From positions 14,766,142 to 14,830,141 of the forward strand of contig OZ034975.1 in assembly GCA_964030785.1 (NCBI GenBank): a stretch of 64,000 nt of DNA, given 5' to 3'. Under the pieces are notes generated by a model. The model was not told the origin of the DNA. It saw nothing but the letters and a program-made list of their open reading frames with translations, and made no database searches. Shown here one piece after another: positions 56,001-64,000 of this stretch. The stretch comes from Siderastrea siderea (Eukaryota; Cnidaria; Anthozoa; Scleractinia; Rhizangiidae). A program made the translations under genes and the position numbers. Numbering within the stretch: position 1 is the stretch's first letter; each line of letters opens with the position of its first letter.

Positions 56001-57450
56001 AAAACTGTTGACAAGTAGATTATCCTTAAGGTGGTCTTAGGTTGTAAAAGGTTAGGTTAGGTAAATGTTAGGTTGCAAAAGTCACTTTTTTTAATTGGCA
56101 AAATTGTACACTTTAAACACTTGGGAATGCTGTCTTAAAATAATCTCCCTCGATTTCCAGCATTTAAGCAGCGAGATTTAAGAAATCTAATCAGCAGTAT
56201 GCGACTTTTTCCATAGCAACGACCATAGCAGCAATTGTTTACATCTATTAGATGCTCACAAACAAGCCTCAATAAGAACATTACCCCCCCCCCCCCCCTC
56301 GCCTCTCTGTAAAAATGACATCTGGTACTATTGTGGAGAAACACCTGACTGAGGAGAGAGTCCTGAGGTCCGAGTTTTAACCGACAAAGCATGACCCAAA
56401 TCTTACAGAAACGATGGTTTTTGCATCAAATTACCGTTAAGCTTGTATTTTAGCGTAGCAACTTGAATTTGACAATAAGCGGCGGATAAGCTGTCTAGGA
56501 TCCGTTCTCCTATATTTAAGACTGTTTTTCTCCAATAACAGAATTTCTCGAACTGAATGAACTTTTGAGCACGATATCTCCGGCGCATTGTAACCTAGTG
56601 TTCTGAAAGTTTCAGCAAGATTGAAGGACTTAATTTCCTAGGTCGTAAACCTAAAAAAAGCTCACGATCCTGAACTGCTTGTCAGTAAGCGAATCCTTGC
56701 CCTGTTTTTTATTTCCTTCCATCCGGAAAAAGAGAATAAAAATAAATTCGAACGATTCCAAACTGCGTAATTTTCGAGGTGATCTAAGTTGATTTCATAC
56801 TTATCCAACCGTGCATTAGTTAGATATCGTGCTTACAATGAACCCCCCTAGAGAAGGCTGGTTAATCATTAACTATTATGTCATGTGACCTGAAAAGACT
56901 CAGTTTGAAGGCAGGGTGTGAACCCCTATAAAATGATGGTAAACGTCTCCCGCAAAGTTCTTTTCTAACGAAATTCACTTTTTGGGTATAAGACCACCTT
57001 AATCAGTAGGACAAAGTAACTCGTTCAGAAATCGCAGTTTAATACCCGTAGAAAAGACTTCCACCCATGAGGACGTGAAAAAAAACAAAAAGCGGTGTCA
57101 AAACTGAAGCCAGCTCGGACAAACCTCGGATCCAGCATAGTTGAAGAAAACTTTGTTGTACCTTATTCCGGAGTTCCTGTTTTCCTCAGTTTTCTGGTTC
57201 CTGTTCCAGTCGTTACAGAAGCCGCTGACTCTTTTAGGGCTCAAATTAATATGGCAGCGGAAATTCGGACATGGTGATCGGAATTTGACAATGTTTTAGT
57301 TGTTTACCATTGTTCGGATTGTTAGTTGAGCATATTTAACAAATTATGCTTGCACAGCTCCATCAGTACACTCCTCCAGTGTGGGCCTCATCACTGAAGA
57401 ATATTCCTCAGCACTATGTTAAAGTAAGGCATCTGAAATAAGACACTTGC
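56001..57450. other. No gene recognised
   Basis: Contains a C-run near 56284-56298. ATG GCAGCGGAAATTCGGAC near 57250 reads MAAEIRTW and a stop; not convincing. Confidence 0.35.
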
Positions 57451-57451
57451 A

Positions 57452-57612
57452 CGATGGTGTCATTTGACTACAACTACCAGAATTCATTTCGTTTTCCTTT
57501 GTTTTTTAAAAAGTTTGTAATCCCAGTGAGGTTTAAACAACAATAGCACTAATTTGCACAAGAAAAGAATAAACTGAAGGATTCTGGTAGTTGTAGTCAA
57601 ATGACGCCATCA
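57452..57612. mobile_element. Short hairpin MITE
   Basis: GGTGTCATTTGACTACAACT at the left and its complement at the right, each extended through ACCAGAAT, enclose ~95 bases. It abuts the LINE fragment. Confidence 0.75.
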
Positions 57613-58128
57613 TCAAACGACTGTCTGGGGACTGTCCATCTTATTTGTCCCATATGTCGATACGAAATGCTGATATCAATGAAAGATCAAGCAGACATGG
57701 ACTACTAAACCTTGTCTGTCCCCGATTCAAACGGGAGTCAGAGGGAGGAAGGTCTTTCACAGTATCGACTACACGCCTCTGGAATATGATACCTAGCAAC
57801 ATTAGAAACAAGCCAAGTTTAGTAAGTTTTAAGTAGGCCATGTTTGATTATTTTTAAGGACACCCACAAACATTTAGATCATTTTACCTTTTAGTTAAAT
57901 TCTTTTTATATCAATTTCGTCATTTTTAGAGTAATTTTTACCTAGTTTTTACATTATAGCGTATTTTTAACTAAATTTTGTAATTTTAGATTCTTAGATT
58001 TTTTTTTTTAGATTTTTACCTTTATTTTTGTTCTTAATTGTATTATATATTAGAGGGCCACTGGTTTTTCAGTTTTTTACTGTTACGTGTTTACCCTCTT
58101 TAAATAAAGTTGATTATTATTATTATTA
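57613..58128 (+). mobile_element. Second LINE 3' end with (ATT)n tail
   Basis: Encodes SIRNADINERSSRHGLLNLV, CPRFKRESEGGRSFTVST and TRLWNMIPSNIRNKPSLVSF, the C-terminus of a non-LTR RT protein. An AT-rich 3' UTR and an (ATT)n tail at 58112-58128 follow. The tail differs from the (ACT)n of the other LINE copy, so a different family. Confidence 0.7.
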
Positions 58129-58623
58129 TGCAAGTGCCCCATTATGTCATTTGTTTGCCTCGTTGCATGCAAAAGACAGTTGAGCTTTTAAAAATTGTCC
58201 ATAGTAGATCCCAGTAGGGCATTTTTTAAGGGTGGCAGATCAGTTTATTCTGTTCACATCATTCAAATCAATGTAAGTCAGATTAAACTCCTGGGCTGGT
58301 GTGGGGGGGGGGGGGGACGTCTAAGCTAGACAGGTATGTGCGACATCAAAAGTTAATGGTTTTCGAGCCGTTTTGGTCTGAGATAGGGTATAGAGGGTTT
58401 TCAAGTTGGCCATGATGGAGGCACAGACCAATAATAATATTAACACTATTTATTTTCCAGAGGAGATACATTTCATTGTTTTATACCTCCAACCTGGCTG
58501 CCGTGAAAACCCTTTATAATTTTTGGACCATTTTTGGGTCTGAAATAGGGTACAGTTTGGGAGCAACTTATTTACATATCTCTTAATGCTTTGAAGAGGG
58601 AGGCATATGAAAACAAAAGGAAT
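58129..58623. other. No gene recognised
   Basis: A G-run lies near 58302-58316. TTTTGGTCTGAGATAGGGTA and TTTTGGGTCTGAAATAGGGT (58370 and 58530) form a diverged direct repeat ~160 bases apart. Confidence 0.4.
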
Positions 58624-59080
58624 ACCGTAAACTGCTGCTTATAAGCCCCCCCCTACACTTATAAGCCCCGCCGCATATAGGCCCATCTGCCTGTAAACAA
58701 AAAATTCATCCAGTTATAAGCCCCCCCCAGATATAAGCCCCCCTCTAGTTTTCCTTGTTCCCTTAATATTAAGCACTCTCACAGAACACGCGAGGATAAT
58801 CTCTGAGCTTCTGTTTTGTTACATTCATGTATTTTGTTGTTAAAATTGAAATGAATTCGATTTATTATGACGTTCTAAAGGTTAATTAAAAACTAGTATA
58901 AATTAAAAATGTATTTCAATCAATACTGCTATGGCTCATTTTGAAACGTTTTTTTAATTCCGCTTATAAGCCCCCCCCCCCCCCCCCCCGGATATAAGCC
59001 CCTCCGTTTATAAGCCCACCCAAAACCCCTTAGTAAGTAGTATAAGCCCAGGGCTTATACTGTAAGCGGCAGTTTATGGT
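58624..59080. mobile_element. Palindromic MITE with TATAAGCCCC repeats
   Basis: Termini ACCGTAAACTGCTGCTTA and the complement of ACCATAAACTGCCGCTTA are inverted; AAT flanks both ends. TATAAGCCCC occurs about eight times in subterminal clusters next to long C-runs. No ORF. Confidence 0.8.
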
Positions 59081-59428
59081 AATTGTTATTCAATGAAATG
59101 CAAATAAGGGGACGGGTATTTTAAAGTTTAACCACAGTTTGTGCATTCTGGTCTGTAAATGGGTATGGTCTTATCGCTACCTTTTTTTATTAGTCTTATA
59201 TCCATCTCTTGAGGATCAAGGTGCTCTGTTATTAACCCTAGAGGCGTTTGGAACCCCTGATGAAACCCGAAGCACGAGTTTTTGATATGGCTTCTCAAAG
59301 CATCTTTTGTTGTATTGTTGGAATATATTATTGTACTGTATTGTTTACAAAATTAGTATGTAAATTATTCAAAGTTGGCCTGGTCGTGATTTTTTTTTGG
59401 AAGTCATTTTCGCATGTGCTTGTGAGAG

Positions 59429-60103
59429 ATGGATGGAAGTACAGCTAACTTCCATTTTAGAGTTCCAAGAACAGTCGAAGAAGAGTCTGCTTTAGTCAGT
59501 GAAGCTAGACCAAGTAGCACAAAGTACAAAGATAAGTGGGCACTGGAATTTTTCGCGAATGGCAAAGGACGAGAACATTCAAATTTCTGGATTTAGAAGT
59601 TGGAAGCATTTTCAAAGATAATGATTTTTACCTCGTATGTTCTGTCGAGGACAATCTGGAGGATATGGATGCTTTATCATTCAACTACTGGCTTGCTAAA
59701 TTTATCCAGGAGGTGGCAAATAAGAAGGGCGGCGGCTATCCTCCATGAACGTTGTGTAGTACTTATCGTATGCGGCCTAACAAGGCATTTAGAGGAGGTG
59801 AAGGGTGCATCCGCATTCAGTCCTTTGGATTATAAGGGCAAGAGGTAGGCATGTGCATATAGAAGTGACCAGTGTTTGTCTTTCTTTTTAATCTGACTTT
59901 TTAAATAAAAAAAATTTTTTACTGTATTTAAAAGGTTCCAAATATTTCGCCGCGTACTGGACGCTGAGATGAAAGACAGCACCTGCGCTGGCATGGTGCT
60001 TCAGACGAAAAGAGAGGAGAAAGAAGCAGTATCTGACAAAGACGAACAGTTGTTTTGGAGAAATGGATTGTTAGGGCAAAGCACAGCTATTAGTCCCTGT
60101 TAA
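59429..60103 (+). pseudogene. DUF3504/KIAA1958-like relic
   Basis: Two exon-like parts are joined by a 90-base intron with GT-AG borders (59845-59934). Part one reads VEEESALVSEARPSSTKYKD, then after a one-base slip in a T-run FKFLDLEVGSIFKDND and MDALSFNYWLAKFIQEVANK, then GGYPP, a stop, and after another shift LIVCGLTRHLEEVKGASAFS. Part two reads FQIFRRVLDAEMKDSTCAGM and EQLFWRNGLLGQSTA before a stop. This order matches the expanded cnidarian family related to KIAA1958, ZMYM and QRICH1, thought to derive from Crypton tyrosine recombinases. Two frameshifts and a stop (TGA where CGA is expected) show it is dead. Family naming is from memory. Confidence 0.65.
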
Positions 60104-60459
60104 ACAGTAGTTATTTCTATAATGGGAAGATTTTGGTTTGAGGGGAGGGGAGCATCGAATTTTAAGTTTGAAAAATTTTGAGCTTGGTTCAAATTATATT
60201 AAGTTTGAAGAGAATCTGTCCAAGGCATTTCGTGGAGGGATAACAGATCTTAAGTACGTTCCAAAAACAATTAAGCATATATGCCATGAAGTAGCTAGGG
60301 GAAAAACATGAGCCATGTATTCTCAAATTGTATAAATTGTATTTTGGCCTCATACAATCTATCGGGAAAGATATTTCTGCCTTGTACTTCAGACCGAGTA
60401 TGAACAAATTTGGTTATGTTAAATCACCTGTCAGAGTAAATAGCTTAAAATAATGCTAT
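60104..60459. other. No gene recognised
   Basis: AT-rich spacer after the DUF3504-like relic. Confidence 0.4.
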
Positions 60460-60461
60460 AT

Positions 60462-60576
60462 TTAACAATTATCCTGCGAAATCGCACGGAATATCACCTG
60501 ATACTTAGCCGACGAGGCCGTAGGCCGAGTTGGCTAAATCAGGGGATATTCCGCAAGATTGAGCAGGATAATTGTT
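60462..60576. repeat. 115-bp palindrome around TAGCCGACGAGGCC
   Basis: AACAATTATCCTGC...GGAATATC at the left pairs with GATATTCC...GCAGGATAATTGTT at the right. The centre, GAGGCCGTAGGCC, is itself partly palindromic. Confidence 0.8.
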
Positions 60577-61356
60577 TTATTATTCAACAAATTCCCATCG
60601 ACTACCATTTTCAGAACGAGAAAAACTACGGCTCTATGATAAAAACGCTAAAAGCTAGCAACACATAAAGCTTAACTTAAAATCAAAACAGAACTTCAAG
60701 AAATCGAAGTTTACTACCGTTCACTTAAAAAGACTTATTTACAAACTCATGTTTGGAAATGACAAGGCAAAGTAAAAAAATATTACTACCTTACCGAGAA
60801 TAAGTCCTCTCCCTGTGAATTAAAATCTTTTCAACTTTAGTCTTTACAACTTTCCGTGAGCAAGTGTGCTGCTTCTTTCGCAATAGCATTTTCTTGGTTG
60901 AGTTCTCACCATGAAAATTCCAAGTCAACCGCTGGATATCTTTGTGAGCTGAAGCACATACTTGTTGACATTTTGAGAGTAGTTAATCGTGGAAAGTTTC
61001 TTCCAGAGAGTTAAAATTTACGGAGAACACTGCTAAAACTGCCTCGCTTTTCAAAATGGCCACCAAACTAGCGGGTTTACCTCAGTGTAAGAACCTGACA
61101 AGATTTTCTTTGTTTGCTAGCTTTTGTTTTGCTGTACGGTATTGTTTTAAATGTTTTTGTTTCCTTTGTTTTACGTCATCCGTGAGTAAGAACCTTACAC
61201 CGAGGTAAAGCCAAACTAGCAATGAAAGAAAATCTGCAGTGCACTTCCAAATATGGTCATTTACGTATATCGCAGGATATCTGTCATGTAGGATGACAGA
61301 TATTGAGGGCTTCCTTACCATATATGGGCATAGTGACAATTTGTTGAATAATAATG
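60574..61356. mobile_element. Candidate TIR element
   Basis: TTATTATTCAACAAATT at the left and its complement at the right (about 61337-61355) are inverted. CTTACACCGAGGTAAA and TTTACCTCAGTGTAAG (about 61195 and 61078) form an inner inverted pair. No coding region. Confidence 0.45.
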
Positions 61357-62050
61357 CCAGATATGTGCAAAAAAGCCGGAATTAAAGTAAAAACTGTCCA
61401 CTGTTTGAAAGTGACATGCGCCCCGAAACTAGTAAGGGTGGAGAAAGTGCTCAACTAGCTATCTGCGCTAGCGTTAGTTTGCCTGCATGTGCAAACGAGC
61501 AATGCCAAATACTCTCATCAGGAATGTTTTTTGATGGCAACGTGAATGTCACTATAAATAAGAAAGAGTATAAAAATGGAAAAGTGATCAGTATTGTAGT
61601 AACTTGATGACAATAAACAGCAATATTGAGATTTTTGCTTTGTTATTGTAATTTTGATATAAACACACGTGTGTTTTGATATCAAAACACGGCGTGTTTT
61701 CATCTGCTGTTTCATTGGGTATCAAGACTCATCCACCTGACCAAAATAGACATCATTTATTGGCTGGTCACTTCATGAATTATTAAAGAGTTTGAGAGGT
61801 TCTCATATTTGCTTTATTCCCAAAGTAGCATGTCAAATAAATGGCAATAAGTGTGGCACATCAGTGGAGTGGCATCTGGAAAAGGGCTGACAGTGAATTT
61901 TATTTGAATAAATTACATAAAATAGAGTAAATTTTTTTTTAACATAAAATAGACTATAAGTTTTATTTTTTTAACTGGCTAGTAAGCAACTGCAGTTTCC
62001 TGAGCTTCTGGAAATTATTTTGTTTTTACACATAGCATTTTTATTTCCAG
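61357..62050. other. No gene recognised upstream of the desulfhydrase-like exons
   Basis: ACACACGTGTGTTTTGATAT and ATATCAAAACACGGCGTGTT form a short hairpin near 61663-61700. The N-terminal exon of the downstream gene was searched for by eye and not found. Confidence 0.4.
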
Positions 62051-62164
62051 CTTGCACAGAGGAATTCTCCAATCCATTCATGGCACATTCCAAATCTTCC
62101 AGAAGAGTTTTCCTTGTCCATCAAAAGGGATGATTTGACTGGAAGTACACTGACTGGAAACAAG
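62051..62164 (+). CDS. D-cysteine desulfhydrase / ACC-deaminase-like, exon with PLP lysine
   Basis: After the acceptor TTTATTTCCAG, 38 codons read LAQRNSPIHSWHIPNLPEEF, then SLSIKRDDLTGSTLTGNK and a GTACATG donor, phase 0. IKRDDLTGSTLTGNK is the hallmark of the fold-type II PLP family that includes 1-aminocyclopropane-1-carboxylate deaminase and D-cysteine desulfhydrase. The final lysine (GNK) is the residue expected to hold pyridoxal phosphate as a Schiff base. The likely reaction in animals is breakdown of D-cysteine to pyruvate, sulfide and ammonia; ACC deamination cannot be excluded. At least one upstream exon with the start codon is expected. Confidence 0.85.
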
Positions 62165-63535
62165 GTACATGTGTACTTGAGGTTTAATTTTAGGATTTTC
62201 AGCAGTTTTTGCTAAATTAAATGCATAATGTTATCATACATGTATTAGCAAAGTATTTATTAACACTATAATATTATTTATTTTATCTTAGTATAGTCAT
62301 GTATGTTATCGTTTTCCTATAACATTAAGCCAATCAATAATTAAGTTATAAATATCAGACTTACCAGAAATTCATTATGAGTAAAATTTTCTCGTAACGT
62401 AGACCTTAATATAAATTATACATACTGGGTGCACTAAAACCTGTACCTACGATTGTCGAGGACAAGTTCAAAATATTAATGAAACTAATTTAATCCTTAA
62501 AGCCCTAACAGTGACAAAAGTTCAAGTGATGAGAACAAAGAAAGTTATCACCAAGGATGAGATTTCTTGATATTCAGACAAATTCTCCTTACTAGTTCCA
62601 TGGCAAATGTATGGAGAACAGCGAGGAGAATATGCATTTTTCCAGAATTTAACTATTACGTAGTACTATGATGTACGTATTGTCAATTAACGTGTTTGGA
62701 TGAGCCGCATTGTTAGATTTCTGGATTTCTGGACAAACAAAATAATTCTTTCTGTGGAGCACTAAATTGTACATAACAATTAAATAGCACAAGCGCATTT
62801 CCTGTCAGCGATGTGGCAAGGCAGATTTAAATAACTTACAGTAAAAACCTGAACACCAATTTTGAAAGGACTGACAAAAGTGTCCATATATATGGGTGTC
62901 CTGTCTGCAAAATATATACATCATTGGTACATATACACCAGACTGAAGGAAAAACTTGTTGTAGGATAAAACGTAAAATTAGCATCAAACATGAATGATG
63001 CAAACCAATGGTGTTATGGGGAGCCTGCCTCAATTCTCAAACACGAGCATGCATATTATGATAACACTGAGTGAGCATGCCTCAATTTACTCTTTGAGTT
63101 TTCTGGGAATGAAAATCTGTTGAACATCAAGAAACAAAACCAAGTAACAAGCTTGTCACTGTCATCTTCCTAGAATTCCAATGTGCAATGTGTTGCACTG
63201 CCATTGTTTTACATTTTTGCAAACCTGACAACATTTTTCTAAACATTAGATCGATGCATCATTTTATAAAGAAAAATTTGCAAGTTCCCTTTCAACTCTT
63301 AAATTTTAATTTATTTTAGTTGCTTTAGTCTTGCACATGTCCCTTAAAAAACTAAATTAACAATTTTTGCTACCCTTTTGAATGCTAAGAGAGCATTCAT
63401 TCAGCTGAGCCCCTCTGTCACCCACTCGACTCCTGTCAGAGTTTCGTTTTTTTTTTGCATGGCTGGTGTCACCCACCATAGGAAGTGCTCCAGTTCCCCT
63501 TGGTAATGAGTGCAGTTTTCTTGTAAAAATTTCAG
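62165..63535 (+). other. Intron of the desulfhydrase-like gene
   Basis: A 1371-base AT-rich intron in phase 0, GT-AG, ending in TTTCTTGTAAAAATTTCAG. No nested gene or clear repeat was seen. Confidence 0.75.
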
Positions 63536-63700
63536 GTTCGTAAGTTGGAGTTCCTATTAGCAGATGCTATAAATAAGAAGTGTGATACAGTTTTAGCATG
63601 TGGTGGATTTACTTCCAATCACTGTCGAGCCACAGCAGTAGCTGCAAGACAACTTGGCTTGAATTGTTACCTAATGCAGTGGGGAAAGAATTCTGAACAG
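63536..63700 (+). CDS. D-cysteine desulfhydrase / ACC-deaminase-like, next exon
   Basis: 55 codons read VRKLEFLLADAINKKCDTVL, ACGGFTSNHCRATAVAARQL and GLNCYLMQWGKNSEQ. VRKLEFLLADA directly follows the catalytic lysine in family members, and GG(x)xSNHCRATA is the next conserved block, where the family usually has GGIQSNHxR; here Ile-Gln is Phe-Thr. The exon ends at GCAAGT, a GC-AG donor, which is rare but standard in this form. The gene continues past the window. No frameshift or stop, so it appears functional. Confidence 0.85.
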
Positions 63701-64000
63701 GCAAGTGAACTTAGCTTGTGAACTAGGCTGACAAACAATAGACAAACCAACCAATTTGACTAATTTACAATTGACCAATTCAATGGACAATTGACTAACA
63801 AGAGACAGATTGATCAAAATGCACCAATCACATTTTACAGTCTTCACAGCCAACCAATAACATCACAAGTTCAGACAACCACTGACATTGACATCTTGTA
63901 AAACGGAGACAGTGAATGACATTGACATGAGCGTTGTTTATTTTGTTATGAACATTTGTTTGTTATCGTTTACAAATGTTGTGACAACCAATAACATCAC
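63701..64000 (+). other. Start of the next intron with a short tandem motif
   Basis: Begins with the GC donor. GACAAAC, AACCAACCAAT and TTGACCAATTCAATGG-type motifs repeat, and CCAATAACATCAC occurs twice (about 63855 and 63988). Confidence 0.5.

Noticed and set aside
1..64000. CRISPR array, bacterial operon or phage
   Set aside because: The direct repeats are minisatellites and microsatellites without unique spacers, and genes are spliced and eukaryotic.

Overview
The window is animal nuclear DNA: spliced exons with GT-AG borders, a metazoan paired-type homeobox, C2H2 zinc-finger genes, AATAAA signals and dense eukaryotic transposons. The mix (a Penelope-like element, an rve-type transposase, a DUF3504/KIAA1958-like relic, a RecQ-like relic, a PLP-dependent D-cysteine desulfhydrase/ACC-deaminase-like gene, and a ~115-bp tandem repeat) suggests an anthozoan cnidarian, probably a stony coral. 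That assignment is inference; no ribosomal or mitochondrial marker is present.

Backbone. About 5-55 kb is a decayed array of one duplicated unit: block X, block Y (3' flank), a minus-strand zinc-finger exon, and block Z (intron and 5' exon). X is at 4971-6800, 12186-14017 and 47052-48300. Y is at 6820-9080, 16041-16470, 29700-29880, 33220-34030 and 48308-49416. Z is at 10172-12180, 44340-45190 and 53080-55190. Unit A keeps a 12-finger ORF (9084-10145). The middle unit has a 9-finger ORF (34033-34869) and a second copy with a one-base frameshift (38739-39576). The third unit has lost its zinc-finger exon. Comparing paralogous units reveals empty sites for several insertions.

Insertions. 1-2463 is a large inverted-repeat element with a nested MITE and an 83-bp near-perfect palindrome. 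3640-4545 is a fold-back element with a broken rve-type transposase. A 2-kb insertion lies at 14.0-16.0 kb. A 4.3-kb palindrome (20341-24678) carries outward-facing 5S-rRNA-like sequences just outside its ends. 30882-31681 is an 800-bp element with a 9-bp target duplication holding a RecQ-like helicase relic. 35378-38342 is a TIR element with a nested Mutator-type element, sitting exactly at the junction of a tandem duplication. 40436-43711 is a TIR element inside a Penelope-like relic. 45195-46492 (pogo-like), a LINE 3' end, a SINE and a Russian-doll pair at 49.4-51.9 kb follow.

Single-copy genes. A Shox-like paired-type homeobox gene (+; exons 27604-27776 and 28994-29200) lies inside the array. 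At the right edge two exons (62051-62164, 63536-63700) belong to a PLP-dependent D-cysteine desulfhydrase/ACC-deaminase-like gene that runs off the window. A DUF3504/KIAA1958-like relic lies at 59429-60103. Block borders are approximate, since they were found by eye.
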